The notes beneath the pieces were generated by a model. It was not told the DNA's origin, did not search any database, and saw only the letters and a list, made by a program, of their open reading frames with translations. A stretch of 53,945 bases of DNA, from contig JANXXX010000171.1 of NCBI GenBank assembly GCA_025350405.1, positions 1 through 53,945 of the forward strand, written 5' to 3'. How positions within the stretch are numbered: the stretch's first letter is position 1; each line of letters begins with the position of its first letter. Shown here piece after piece: positions 17,694-26,746 of the stretch. The position numbers and the translations under genes were made by a program. The DNA comes from Gallionella sp. (GTDB taxonomy: Bacteria > Pseudomonadota > Gammaproteobacteria > Burkholderiales > Gallionellaceae).

Positions 17694-18524
17694 ATGCGTC
17701 ACTTATTTCCCACCGCACTGCTTGCTTTAATTCTCGCACCCGCTGCATACGCCGAACGGTTGCCGCGCCCGGATCATGTCGTGGTAGTGATCGAGGAGAA
17801 TCGCGGTTATGCGCAGAACATGGACAAGCGCAACAATGCCTCCTATATTCATGCGTTGGCAAAACGCGGGGCGTTACTCACCGAGTCTTATGCTGTGTCA
17901 CATCCGAGCCAGCCGAACTACCTAGCCTTGTTCTCCGGCGCCACGCAAGGCATTACCAGCAATGCCTGCCCGAACACTTTCAATACCGACAACCTTGCTT
18001 CGACTTTACTGGATGCGGGTTTCAGCTTCGCCAGTTTTTCCGAATCGTTGCCCGCCACGGGCGATTTGAGTTGCATGTCTGGTGCATATCAACGCAAGCA
18101 CAATCCTGTAGCGAACTGGCAAGGCACGCGCTTGCCCGCCAAGCTAAATCAGCGCTTTGCCGATTTTCCGCAGGATTTTTCCAAACTGCCGACGGTATCT
18201 TTTGTGATCCCAGACCAGAACAGCGACATGCACGACGGCAGTTTCGAGGCGGCAGACGAGTGGCTGAAAACACGCATAGCGCCATACGTTGATTGGGCGT
18301 TCAAGCACAACAGTTTATTGATACTGACTTGGGATGAGGACAACTACCATGAAGACAATCACATCGTCACGCTACTGGTGGGGCCGATGGTGAAGCCGGG
18401 TAGCAGTCCGCAGCGCATCGATCACTACGGCGTGCTGCGCACGCTGCTAGACTTCTACGGCTTGCCAGCGCTGGGTGCGAGCCGCGATGCTGAGGCGATC
18501 AAGGACGTCTGGAAGCAACACTGA
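17694..18524 (+). CDS. secreted phosphoesterase (acid phosphatase/phospholipase C-like family)
   Basis: The 276-residue protein starts with a signal peptide (MRHLFPTALLALILAPAAYA). The mature protein has the alkaline-phosphatase-fold phosphoesterase family pattern: HVVVVIEENRGYAQNM near residue 29, SHPSQPNYLALFSG near 75, SFVIPDQNSDMHDG with metal-binding Asp/His, and LILTWDEDNYHEDNHIVTLLVGP with another metal cluster. It should hydrolyse phosphate esters in the periplasm or outside the cell. ATG at 17694 is chosen because it opens the signal peptide; the frame extends to 17634 without one. With the porin and PstS-like protein upstream this suggests phosphorus scavenging, although I see no clear Pho box. 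Confidence 0.85.
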   Translation: MRHLFPTALLALILAPAAYAERLPRPDHVVVVIEENRGYAQNMDKRNNASYIHALAKRGALLTESYAVSHPSQPNYLALFSGATQGITSNACPNTFNTDNLASTLLDAGFSFASFSESLPATGDLSCMSGAYQRKHNPVANWQGTRLPAKLNQRFADFPQDFSKLPTVSFVIPDQNSDMHDGSFEAADEWLKTRIAPYVDWAFKHNSLLILTWDEDNYHEDNHIVTLLVGPMVKPGSSPQRIDHYGVLRTLLDFYGLPALGASRDAEAIKDVWKQH

Positions 18525-18537
18525 CCCGATGTGGGAA

Positions 18538-18816
<279 letters not shown>

Positions 18817-18834
18817 TCACTTCCATAAGACAAT

Positions 18835-19320
18835 TCAATCCTGCAATAATTTATTTTTTTGCTGCAATTTATCCATCACATAGGGCGATACAAACTTGCT
18901 AACATCGCCGCCGAAGCGCGCGACCTCGCGTACCATCGTGGCCGAGATAAAGGTGTATTGTTCCGCCGGAGTCAGGAACAATGTTTCGACTTCGGGGTAC
19001 AGATTGCGGTTCATGCCCGCCAACTGGAACTCATATTCAAAATCCGACACCGCGCGCAAGCCGCGCAACACCACGCGCGCATCATGCGCCTGCACGAAGT
19101 TCATCAACAAGCCGCTGAAACCTTCCACGCGCACATTGGAGAAATTCGCGAACACTTCATTCGCGATCTCCACCCGTTCCGCCAAGTTGAACAAGGTTTG
19201 CGCGCGGCTTTCCGCCACCGCCACGATGACTTCGCCGAACAATCCGGCGGCACGCCGCACGACATCTTCATGGCCTCGAGTAATGGGGTCGAATGTACCG
19301 GGGTAAACGACTTTAATCAT
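18835..19320 (-). CDS. coaD: phosphopantetheine adenylyltransferase
   Basis: The 161-residue length is standard for CoaD, which transfers AMP from ATP to 4'-phosphopantetheine in coenzyme A synthesis. Motifs: [21 protein letters not shown] with the T/HxGH nucleotidyltransferase signature near residue 18, [23 protein letters not shown] near 90, and [23 protein letters not shown] near 125. The start ATG at 19320 has a poor ribosome-binding site, so it may depend on translation of rsmD 28 bp upstream. Confidence 0.97.
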   Translation of the reverse strand: MIKVVYPGTFDPITRGHEDVVRRAAGLFGEVIVAVAESRAQTLFNLAERVEIANEVFANFSNVRVEGFSGLLMNFVQAHDARVVLRGLRAVSDFEYEFQLAGMNRNLYPEVETLFLTPAEQYTFISATMVREVARFGGDVSKFVSPYVMDKLQQKNKLLQD

Positions 19321-19348
19321 ATTGAATTAACTTGTGGGCGAACCAAAT

Positions 19349-19909
19349 TTATGCGACTTTTAATAAAAAATAATGCACTTGCCCGGCCTTGTCTGATTTA
19401 ACTGCCTGCCAGGGCGGCGGAACATCTATCGCCGTGCCGGACTCGACATACACCATGCCGTTTTCGTTCAGGCGTTGCGGCAATACTGCCAGCAGCCTGG
19501 GCAGATAGTCGCCCAGAGAATTGTACTGAAACGGCGGGTCTAAAAAAATCACGTCATACTTTTGTGCATCACGCAAAACGAATTCTAGCCCATCCTGCCC
19601 CTGCAGGGACACATTCGCGCAACCCAGTTTTTTGACGTTGTCCTGCAAGGCGCGCAAAACCGTGCGGTTCATCTCCACCATCACCACCCGCTCGGCGCCG
19701 CGCGAAGCTGCCTCAAAGCCCAGCGCACCGCTCCCGGCGAACAGGTCCAGACAGGTGCGCCCATACAAGGTTTGTCCCAGCCAGTTGAACAAGGTCTCGC
19801 GCACGCGATCCGGGGTGGGGCGCAGGCCTTCCGCATCGGGAAATTCAATCAAGCGGCGGCGGTAATCGCCGCCGATTATTCTGACCTTGTTTGTTTTGGC
19901 CTTGCTTAT
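19349..19909 (-). CDS. rsmD: 16S rRNA (guanine966-N2)-methyltransferase, apparent AUA start
   Basis: RsmD methylates G966 of 16S rRNA. Motifs: RPTPDRVRETLFNWL, LDLFAGSGALGFEAASRGA (SAM motif I), and the catalytic FLDPPFQYN. The conserved family N-terminus VRIIGGDYRRR is encoded upstream of the first usual start codon, the TTG at 19852, so that TTG would cut it off. Between the in-frame TGA and the TTG there is no ATG, GTG or TTG. An ATA at 19909 gives ISKAKTNKVRIIGG, has GAGGGG 8 nt upstream, and overlaps the preceding gene's TAA exactly as an ATGA junction would. I therefore place the start there (186 residues). Alternatives are a recent G-to-A change or a sequence error. Confidence 0.85.
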   Translation of the reverse strand: MSKAKTNKVRIIGGDYRRRLIEFPDAEGLRPTPDRVRETLFNWLGQTLYGRTCLDLFAGSGALGFEAASRGAERVVMVEMNRTVLRALQDNVKKLGCANVSLQGQDGLEFVLRDAQKYDVIFLDPPFQYNSLGDYLPRLLAVLPQRLNENGMVYVESGTAIDVPPPWQAVKSDKAGQVHYFLLKVA

Positions 19910-21237
19910 TTCGTCGCCCCCTCAGGTGCTCCCACGATCACCGTCGCCATCGCCTGCGGATCAATGTGGCGCGCGAACGCTACACGTATCTGCGCCGTGG
20001 TTACCTGGTCGATGTTGCGCGTGAAATCGTCCAGATAGGTCAGCGGCAGATCGTAGAAGCCGATGATGCTCAGGTAGTCGAGTATCTTGCGGTTGCTGTC
20101 GATGCGCAGCGGAAATCCGCCGATGATGTTCTGCTTCGCGGCCCGTAATTCTTTCTCGGTCGGGCCTTTGGCGATGAAATCCGCCAGCGTTTTGCGTGCT
20201 ATTTGCAACGCTTCTTCTGCCTGTTCCTTTTTGGTTTGCAGGCCGATCTGGAATGCGCCCGGCTGTTTGAGCGGCATGAAGTAGCTATAGACGCTGTAGG
20301 CCAGGCCTTTCTTTTCGCGCACCTCTTCCATCAGGCGTGACACGAAGCCACCGCCGCCCAGGGTGTAATTGCCGACATACAACGGGAAGAAATCCGGGTC
20401 GCTGCGTGCCATGCCCGGCGCACCGATCAGGATGTGGCTTTGACTGGCGGGATGGGGAATACGCAGTTCACTCGCGGCGATCTTCATCGTCACGTTGGGC
20501 AATGCGGCAGGCGCAGCTGAAGAGGGTAATTGCGCGGTCAGTTGTTGCGCGATCGCTTCCGCCTGGGAGCGCGTAGCATCGCCCATGATGGCAACCACCG
20601 CGCGGCCAGCCTGGTAATGCGACTGATAAAAATCTTTCAGGTTTTGCACGGTGATTTTTTCCACCGTATCGACCTCGCCCGAACTGCGCAGCGCATAAGG
20701 ATGTGTGCCGAACACCGCTTTCTGAAAAGCCCTGTCGGCGATGCTTTCCGGCTTGGTCTCCGATTCTTTCAGGGCGGCGACCAGCCGCACTTTTTCGCGC
20801 TCCAGTATCGCATCGGGAAACACCGGGTGCTGCAGCACGCGCGCCATGATGTCCAGCGCCTTGTCGCGCTCCGCAGCGTTGCTCAAGGTGCGCAGGGTCA
20901 CACTGGCACGGTCATAATCGAAGCCGCCGCCGAACTGCGCGCCGATGTCCGCCATGCCACGCGAAATATCGTCCTCGCTCAATCCATCAGAGCCGGAATC
21001 CAGTAAGCCATGCGTCAAGCTCGCCACACCGGATCTTTCCGCAGTATCGAAGCTACTGCCCGCCGGAATACTCACCGCTACATCCAGCATTGGAATATCG
21101 TGATCTTCCACGAACAACACTTTCGCGCCGCTGGCGCTCTGCCAGTGCTGGATTTTCGGGGTGGCGAAAGCTGCAGTTGAAATGCAGCACAATGCTGCGA
21201 CACCAATCGCCTTGATTATTTTTGTTTTAGCGGACAT
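19906..21237 (-). CDS. M16 peptidase-family protein, inactive partner subunit
   Basis: The 443-residue protein has a signal peptide (IGVAALCCISTAAFATP) and the two-lobe M16 fold, but the zinc motif HxxEH is replaced by LTHGLLDSG, so it lacks the second His and the Glu. The C-terminal lobe keeps the substrate-binding RLMEEVREKKGLAYSVYSYF motif with Arg and Tyr. By analogy with heterodimeric M16B peptidases it pairs with the catalytic subunit encoded immediately upstream (11-bp overlap). The gene's stop overlaps the rsmD start. The likely site is the periplasm. Confidence 0.9.
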   Translation of the reverse strand: MSAKTKIIKAIGVAALCCISTAAFATPKIQHWQSASGAKVLFVEDHDIPMLDVAVSIPAGSSFDTAERSGVASLTHGLLDSGSDGLSEDDISRGMADIGAQFGGGFDYDRASVTLRTLSNAAERDKALDIMARVLQHPVFPDAILEREKVRLVAALKESETKPESIADRAFQKAVFGTHPYALRSSGEVDTVEKITVQNLKDFYQSHYQAGRAVVAIMGDATRSQAEAIAQQLTAQLPSSAAPAALPNVTMKIAASELRIPHPASQSHILIGAPGMARSDPDFFPLYVGNYTLGGGGFVSRLMEEVREKKGLAYSVYSYFMPLKQPGAFQIGLQTKKEQAEEALQIARKTLADFIAKGPTEKELRAAKQNIIGGFPLRIDSNRKILDYLSIIGFYDLPLTYLDDFTRNIDQVTTAQIRVAFARHIDPQAMATVIVGAPEGATK

Positions 21238-22594
21238 GTGACGAGCCTCCTGCTGACTGATGTTTCGGTTTGCCGGAAAGCGGCTGCGGATCGAGCACCG
21301 CGACTGTCAGATTGTCGTCCTGCAAAAATTCCTTGGCAACTTGCTGCACTTGTTCTGCCGTCACCGCCTGAATTTTTTTCAGCATCACCGGAATCGCCTG
21401 ATGGCCCAAACCGATGCTCTCCATCTCCCCGATCTGCATCGCCTGATAGAACAACGAATCGCGTTTGAATATCTCGGCTGCCGTTACCTGCGCCTTGACG
21501 CGTTTCAGTTCATCCGCGTTTACGCCATCTTTCACCAGCAGCGCGATCTCTTCGCGCAACGCGGTCTCTACATCCTGCACCGTTTTGCCTGTGCTCGGCG
21601 TGGCGTCCAGCGTGAACAGGCTCGGGCCGAGCGCGGTCGAGTCATAACCCGCTCCCGCCGCGCTGGCGATCTGCTGCTCGCGCACCAGATGTTTGTTGAG
21701 GCGCGCCGATTCGTTGCCATCCAGCACTCCGGCCAGCATCTCCAGCGCGTAAGGTTTCCAGTCCTGCTCGGGATCTTTGATGGTCGGTGCATGGTAAGCC
21801 ATCACCAGTTGCGGCAATTCGGCAGGCGCTTTCACAACCAGGCGCTTGATACCTGCTTGCGGAGGTTCGGCATAGTTTCGCCGTGCCGGCAGCTTATGTC
21901 GGGGGATGATGCCGTAATAGCGTTGCGCCAGGGCGAACACTTCGTCGGGCTTCACATCACCGGCGATGACCAGTGTGGCGTTGTTCGGTGCGTACCAGCG
22001 GTTATACCAAACCTTGGCGTCATTTACCGTTAACACTTGCAGGTCATTCATCCAGCCGATGACCGGGTTGTGATAGGGGTGTTCCTGATAAATCGTCGCT
22101 CTCATGATCTCATTCATCAGCGACTGCGGCTCATCGTCAGTGCGCATGCGCCGTTCTTCCATTACTACCTTGATCTCTTTGCCAAATTCCTTCGCGGTCA
22201 GATTGAGGTTCTGCATCCGGTCCGACTCCAGCTTCATCGCCAATGGTAATTCGGATTTGTGCAGTTGCTGGAAATAGGCGGTGTAGTCGCTGCTGGTGAA
22301 CGCATTCTCGCGCCCGCCCGCTGCCGCGATTCGTTTGGAAAATTCTCCCACCGGCACCGCCTTGGTGCCCTTGAACATCATATGCTCCAGCACGTGAGCG
22401 ACGCCTGTGGTTCCGGTGCTTTCGTCCATGCTGCCGGCCTTGTACCATATTTGTTGCACGATCACCGGCGCGCGGTGATCTTCCTTGACGATGACTTTCA
22501 GTCCATTCGCCAGCGTGCGTTCGAACACCTCCGCTTGTGCAATGTTTTGCGACCAAGCCAATAACAACGCGATGTAATATAAATAAACTTTCAT
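21227..22594 (-). CDS. M16 zinc metallopeptidase, catalytic subunit
   Basis: The 455-residue protein begins with a signal peptide (MKVYLYYIALLLAWSQNIAQA). HVLEH at residues 67-71 is the inverted zinc motif HxxEH, and the distal Glu lies in KEIKVVMEERRMR. It should degrade peptides in the periplasm together with the inactive homologue downstream. I chose ATG at 22594; an in-frame start at 22624 would put ten extra residues before the signal. It is divergent from ftsY across an 84-bp gap, an arrangement common in betaproteobacteria. Confidence 0.92.
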   Translation of the reverse strand: MKVYLYYIALLLAWSQNIAQAEVFERTLANGLKVIVKEDHRAPVIVQQIWYKAGSMDESTGTTGVAHVLEHMMFKGTKAVPVGEFSKRIAAAGGRENAFTSSDYTAYFQQLHKSELPLAMKLESDRMQNLNLTAKEFGKEIKVVMEERRMRTDDEPQSLMNEIMRATIYQEHPYHNPVIGWMNDLQVLTVNDAKVWYNRWYAPNNATLVIAGDVKPDEVFALAQRYYGIIPRHKLPARRNYAEPPQAGIKRLVVKAPAELPQLVMAYHAPTIKDPEQDWKPYALEMLAGVLDGNESARLNKHLVREQQIASAAGAGYDSTALGPSLFTLDATPSTGKTVQDVETALREEIALLVKDGVNADELKRVKAQVTAAEIFKRDSLFYQAMQIGEMESIGLGHQAIPVMLKKIQAVTAEQVQQVAKEFLQDDNLTVAVLDPQPLSGKPKHQSAGGSSHVR

Positions 22595-22678
22595 GTCCCT
22601 AGCCCTTTGAGGTGTAATCGGCATAAAATGCGGCGTGCATTATGCGACATTTTTCTGCTTACCGGCCATATCCATTCA

Positions 22679-23635
22679 ATGTTTAGCTTCCTGAAAAGAA
22701 ACCCGCCTGAAACCAAGCGCGAAAAGCCAGGCAAATGGCTCGCGCGTCTGAAGACCGGCCTGGCGCGTACCGGCGGCCAACTTGCCGATCTGTTCAGCAG
22801 CGGCGGCAAGATCGACGATGATCTCTATGAGGAACTGGAGACCATCCTGATTACCGCCGATGTCGGCATGGATGCGACCCGCGCGCTGCTGGCCGACCTG
22901 CGCCATCACGTCAAGGAACATCGGCTGAGCGAAGCGTCGCAGATGAAAGAGGCGCTCGCGCATTGCCTGCTCAAGTTGCTCAAGCCGCTGGCGCAACCGC
23001 TGCAAGTCGATGCCCATAAACCTTTTGTCATCATGATGGTCGGCGTAAACGGCGTGGGCAAGACCACCTCGATAGGCAAATTGGCGAAGCATTTGCAAGA
23101 CCAGGGCTTGTCGGTATTGCTCGCGGCGGGCGACACCTTCCGTGCTGCGGCACGCGAGCAACTGATGGCATGGGGAGTGCGCAACAGCATTTCAGTAATT
23201 ACGCAGCAAAGCGGCGATGCCGCTGCGGTGATTTACGACGCGGTGCAAGCCGCGCAGGCACGCAACATCGATGTGGTGCTGGCTGATACCGCAGGGCGAC
23301 TGACTACCCAGGCGAACCTGATGGAAGAGATCAAAAAAGTGAAGCGCGTCATCGCCAAGGTCTTGCCTGATGCACCGCATGAAGTGATGCTGGTGCTGGA
23401 TGCCAACACCGGACAGAATGCGCTGAGCCAGGTCAAAGCCTTTGATGAAGCTCTGGGTGTGACCGGACTGATACTCACCAAGCTGGACGGCACCGCCAAG
23501 GGCGGCGTGATCGCCGCGATCGCCAGGGCGCATCCGATCCCGGTGCGTTTTATCGGGGTGGGCGAGAGGCTGGATGATTTGCGTCCCTTTGTTGCGGAGG
23601 AGTTTGTCGCGGCACTGATGGGTCTGGAAGAATGA
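22679..23635 (+). CDS. ftsY: signal recognition particle receptor FtsY
   Basis: The 318-residue SRP GTPase docks ribosome-nascent chain complexes at the membrane. The acidic A domain of the E. coli protein is almost absent here; the N-terminus is a short basic region. The N domain (LFSSGGKIDDDLYEELE) is followed by the G domain: GVNGVGKTTSIGKLAKHL (G1), AAGDTFRAAAREQL, LADTAGRL (G3), TKLDGTAKGG (G4) and FIGVGERLDDLRPF (closing motif). ATG at 22679 is chosen; the frame runs open to 22607. It overlaps ftsE by four bases (ATGA) and so forms the ftsYEX operon. Confidence 0.97.
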   Translation: MFSFLKRNPPETKREKPGKWLARLKTGLARTGGQLADLFSSGGKIDDDLYEELETILITADVGMDATRALLADLRHHVKEHRLSEASQMKEALAHCLLKLLKPLAQPLQVDAHKPFVIMMVGVNGVGKTTSIGKLAKHLQDQGLSVLLAAGDTFRAAAREQLMAWGVRNSISVITQQSGDAAAVIYDAVQAAQARNIDVVLADTAGRLTTQANLMEEIKKVKRVIAKVLPDAPHEVMLVLDANTGQNALSQVKAFDEALGVTGLILTKLDGTAKGGVIAAIARAHPIPVRFIGVGERLDDLRPFVAEEFVAALMGLEE

Positions 23636-24333
23636 TCCGTTTCACCCAAGTCCACAAGCGTTATCCGGGTGGTTATCAGGCGTTGAAGAATGTCTCTTTC
23701 GAAATCGCAGCAGGGGAGATGGTGTTTCTCACCGGTCACTCCGGTGCGGGCAAAAGTACTTTGCTTAAGCTGATTGCTGCGATCGAACGACCCAACCTCG
23801 GCAGTGTGCTGGTCAACCATCAGAATGTCGGTGCGCTCAAAGAGCGTGCGCTGCCTTTTCTGCGCCGCAATCTGGGCATTATTTTCCAGGATCACAAACT
23901 GTTGTTCGACCGCAACGTGTTCGACAACGTGATGCTGCCGCTGCAAATCTGCGGCTTCGATTACCGCGAAAGCAATAAACGGGTACGCGCAGCACTCGAC
24001 AAGGTCGGTTTGCTCAAACGCGAAAAATCCAATCCCATCGAACTGTCCGGCGGCGAGCAACAACGTCTGTGTATCGCACGCGCCATCGTGAACCGCCCCG
24101 CCATCCTGTTGGCCGATGAGCCGACTGGCAATCTGGATACCGGATACGCCCAAGAGATCATGGCGATATTTAAATCCTTCCATCAAGTCGGCGTCACGCT
24201 GCTGATCTCCACCCACGATGAAACGGTGCTGCAAAATAATGATGTGCGTGTGCTCGCGCTAAAGCAGGGAGAATTGCAAACCACTTCGACAGGTTCAGGA
24301 CTGACCGCTGCGACCGGCTCAGGACAGGCATGA
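23632..24333 (+). CDS. ftsE: cell division ATP-binding protein FtsE
   Basis: The 233-residue ABC ATPase has Walker [13 protein letters not shown] near residue 36, signature [15 protein letters not shown], Walker [13 protein letters not shown] and the switch His in LISTHDE. FtsE works with FtsX at the septum to activate periplasmic peptidoglycan hydrolases. The C-terminus has a short Gly/Ser/Thr-rich extension ([17 protein letters not shown]) not usual in the family, probably unstructured. It overlaps both ftsY and ftsX by four bases. Confidence 0.96.
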   Translation: MIRFTQVHKRYPGGYQALKNVSFEIAAGEMVFLTGHSGAGKSTLLKLIAAIERPNLGSVLVNHQNVGALKERALPFLRRNLGIIFQDHKLLFDRNVFDNVMLPLQICGFDYRESNKRVRAALDKVGLLKREKSNPIELSGGEQQRLCIARAIVNRPAILLADEPTGNLDTGYAQEIMAIFKSFHQVGVTLLISTHDETVLQNNDVRVLALKQGELQTTSTGSGLTAATGSGQA

Positions 24334-25226
24334 GGCACGCTCTCGCGCAAAATATCGGACTATTGCGGCGCATGTTTGCCTCGCCGCTGGCAGGGATACT
24401 CAATATTCTGGTCATCGGCATCGCACTCAGCCTGCCTGCCGGTATGTATGTGCTACTGCAAAACGCTGAGAGCCTGATTGCGCAACTCTCCGGTACACCG
24501 CAGATCAGCTTGTTTCTGGGCATGGATGCGAAAGCGGACGATATTGATAAGCTACAAAAACAACTCGAGCAACATGCGGCCATCGCCCACGTCGAATTTG
24601 TTGCTCGCGCTCAGGCTCTGGAGCAACTCAAACAAAGCACCGGACTGGCCGACGTGATTGGGGGCCTGAACCAGAACCCCTTGCCGGATGCCTTCATCGT
24701 TTACCCCAAACCAAGCTCAGCACAAGCGCTGGAAGCGCTGCGCAACGAACTGGCGAAACTACCCAAAGTGGAGCAGGCTCAACTCGATTCAGCCTGGGCT
24801 TACAAGCTTGAAGCCATGCTCAAATTCGGTCGTATGGTGGTGTTGATACTTGCCAGCCTGCTCAGCCTGGCGCTGGTCGCCGTCACCTTCAATACCATCC
24901 GTCTGCAAATTCTTACTCAGCGCGATGAAATCGAAGTGGCCAAACTGATCGGCGCCACCAACGGCTTCATTCGCCGCCCCTTCCTGTATTTCGGCGCGAC
25001 GCAGGGACTGCTCGGGGGCATCATGGCCTGGTTCATCATCACCATCAGCTTGTTGTTGCTCAACCATCAACTCAACGCGTTAGCGCAACTCTACGTCAGC
25101 CAGTTTGTTTTGCATTCGCTGTCGCTCGGCGATAGTCTGACGCTGTTGTTGTTCTCGATGTATCTCGGCTGGCTGGGAGCGTGGCTGTCAGTAGCGCGGC
25201 ATTTGTCGCAAATCAAACCGCACTGA
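24330..25226 (+). CDS. ftsX: cell division protein FtsX
   Basis: The 298-residue integral membrane protein has one N-terminal membrane segment (GILNILVIGIALSLPAGMYVL), a periplasmic loop of about 130 residues and three C-terminal segments (VVLILASLLSLALVAVTFNT onward). The FtsX-type ILTQRDEIEVAKLIGATNGFIRRPFLYFG motif lies between the second and third segments. It couples FtsE ATP hydrolysis to septal hydrolase activation. The ftsYEX operon ends here. Confidence 0.95.
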   Translation: MRHALAQNIGLLRRMFASPLAGILNILVIGIALSLPAGMYVLLQNAESLIAQLSGTPQISLFLGMDAKADDIDKLQKQLEQHAAIAHVEFVARAQALEQLKQSTGLADVIGGLNQNPLPDAFIVYPKPSSAQALEALRNELAKLPKVEQAQLDSAWAYKLEAMLKFGRMVVLILASLLSLALVAVTFNTIRLQILTQRDEIEVAKLIGATNGFIRRPFLYFGATQGLLGGIMAWFIITISLLLLNHQLNALAQLYVSQFVLHSLSLGDSLTLLLFSMYLGWLGAWLSVARHLSQIKPH

Positions 25227-25375
25227 ATTCAAAATGGAGTTGTAAAGCAGCTTGACTTTGGAGCCTGCGGGCTATTATTCATCCGCCGAGCTGCCTGGTG
25301 TTGGTCTTGGGTTTGTGCGCTGCGGTCAGGGGGCTAAAGGTATTGCAGAACTTTCGATTGTGGCATTCAATTACG

Positions 25376-25561
25376 TCAATGTTTATTGGCGCTATTGCTT
25401 ACTTGGGGAGGGAATAGAGGCAAACTTAACTGATGCTGATAGGTTAGATCATCATCAGGGATTTCGAGCGCCCGTCCGAAGAGTATGATCTCATCGTCGT
25501 GATCTGCGCTATTCATATCGTCCACGGTAAGGTAGTTGTTCATAGCCAAAGTGAAACTCAT
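25376..25561 (-). CDS. 61-aa small protein, diverged tandem copy of the 73-aa ORF
   Basis: The product begins MSFTLAMNNYLTVDDMNSAD and aligns with the 73-residue ORF at 25891-26112: both share an MSxTxxMxxY start, an acidic stretch, an EI..xG block and a QLxLP/QLLIP segment. The leaders are also related, with the same GGTGTGTCATGAGTnTCACT sequence around the start codon. Its ribosome-binding site (ACGGG) is weaker than that of the other copy and its C-terminus differs, so it may be decaying. No function is known to me. Both leaders lie behind a similar upstream tail (see 25591-25821). Confidence 0.45.
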   Translation of the reverse strand: MSFTLAMNNYLTVDDMNSADHDDEIILFGRALEIPDDDLTYQHQLSLPLFPPQVSNSANKH

Positions 25562-25590
25562 GACACACCCGTTTATTTTCCGTGTAATTA

Positions 25591-25821
25591 TTACTGTTTG
25601 CTACCGAATTTAAAACTGCATCTTCGCAGTACCGGCAACACAGAGTGAATCGAAATACCAAGTAAAACTGCTCGTTCCAAATCTGAAGCTGATGGATCAT
25701 GCAGTGGGTTGGGCCACGTTATAAAACCCTTTACTTTATCCTGAAGCGCTTGGGCTTTTTCCATATTCGCCACTATGGTGTACCTCAATATGCCATGGTC
25801 ATAGGCGCATAGTTTATGCAT
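25591..25821 (-). CDS. 76-aa hypothetical protein in the duplicated patch
   Basis: An ORF with AGGG six bases before ATG at 25821. The product (MHKLCAYDHGILRYTIVANM, then MEKAQALQDKVKGF-like helix) has no recognised domain. Its last residues LRRCSFKFGSKQ are echoed in another copy upstream of the 73-residue ORF, where the frame reads HRRRFKFCGNRP before a stop, at nearly the same distance from the next start codon. This suggests that the end of this ORF and the following small gene were duplicated together. Coding status is uncertain. Confidence 0.35.
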   Translation of the reverse strand: MHKLCAYDHGILRYTIVANMEKAQALQDKVKGFITWPNPLHDPSASDLERAVLLGISIHSVLPVLRRCSFKFGSKQ

Positions 25822-25890
25822 GGTGATCCCTAATCCGCCATATCGTACAGCGCATTAATATCGCCCTATCTACCTTGTGCAACATGGAAG

Positions 25891-26112
25891 CTAGCGCCGG
25901 TAAGAGTACATTTTTTGCATGAACAACTCCGCAATCACCTCAGTAAGATCAGTAGGCATGGACCTCTGTCTTTCAGTTGGGATGAGAAGTTGTTGCTGAC
26001 ACATCAAATCAACAGCGGGATTCCAACCAGCACACATGATTTCCGCACCGTATTCTTCTTCCATCGAATCGTGATCGATTTCGTAGCTGCTCATATTCAT
26101 AGTGATACTCAT
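25891..26112 (-). CDS. 73-aa small protein, unknown
   Basis: The ATG at 26112 follows AAGGAGG by six bases, one of the strongest ribosome-binding sites in the window, so it is likely translated. The product begins MSITMNMSSYEIDHDSMEEE, is acidic in its first third, has a central EIMCAGWNPAVDL block and a C-terminal helix (TDLTEVIAELFMQKMYSY). I know of no function. It is the better-preserved of two tandem related ORFs on the minus strand between ftsX and ruvB. Confidence 0.6.
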   Translation of the reverse strand: MSITMNMSSYEIDHDSMEEEYGAEIMCAGWNPAVDLMCQQQLLIPTERQRSMPTDLTEVIAELFMQKMYSYRR

Positions 26113-26746
26113 GACACACCTCCTTCTGCTTACCTACTGCTACGGCCTATTGCCGCAAAATTTGAATCTGCGTCGATGACTTAAGTTGACACCGGCAATG
26201 AACTTGCAGCATATTGCATGCCAGTACCCTTGGATATATCCTGATTAGGTTGTCAAGAGTGGCGCAGATATTGTCTTTTGCGGCTGTTGTGCCAGCATGC
26301 TAACGTGCTTGGCTGCATATGCAAAATAGCCGAAATTCCCTCAGCAGTCTTATTAATGGGAAGCTGGGATTCTAATTCGAGAGAAGGAAAGGCTTGCCAG
26401 GGTAACGGTTCAATAATGGGTTAAGTGTCAAGCCGGTGAGGTTTTGAGTGCAGTAGCCGGAAGTGGATGTACATCCGTGTTATTCGACTGGTATTGCGGA
26501 ACAAGTGGAAATACGCATGGTTTGTCATGAAAAGACTTTGCGGAGGGCTTGGATATTAGCGCCGCCATTCAGAAAACACTTGCAGAAGACATGAAAAAAC
26601 TGAATCATCGCTCCCGCAAATAGGCTCGGCTACCGGACTTCTCGTGAAGTCTTTCAGGAAGCCGGGCGCAGTGCGGTTACAATGCGGATTTACCAAGATT
26701 GTCTCGAAGAAACAATTATCCGGCGCATGATAAAGCGATCCCCAAT
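26113..26746. other. long intergenic region upstream of ruvB
   Basis: About 630 bp carry no convincing gene. I see the tail of the duplicated unit (26115-26175), a 12-bp palindrome GGATGTACATCC at 26465-26476, and a hairpin GACTTC-TCGT-GAAGTC at 26636-26651 followed by TTTC, which could be a weak plus-strand terminator before ruvB. The ruvB promoter should lie near the end of the region. Confidence 0.4.

Noticed and set aside
19906-21237. Second M16 gene lacking HxxEH as a degraded pseudogene
   Set aside because: Loss of the zinc motif with conservation of the C-terminal Arg/Tyr motif is the normal state of the non-catalytic partner in two-subunit M16 peptidases.
25252-25488. 78-codon plus-strand ORF after ftsX
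   Set aside because: No ribosome-binding site, no recognisable protein, and it overlaps the minus-strand small ORF with the better leader.
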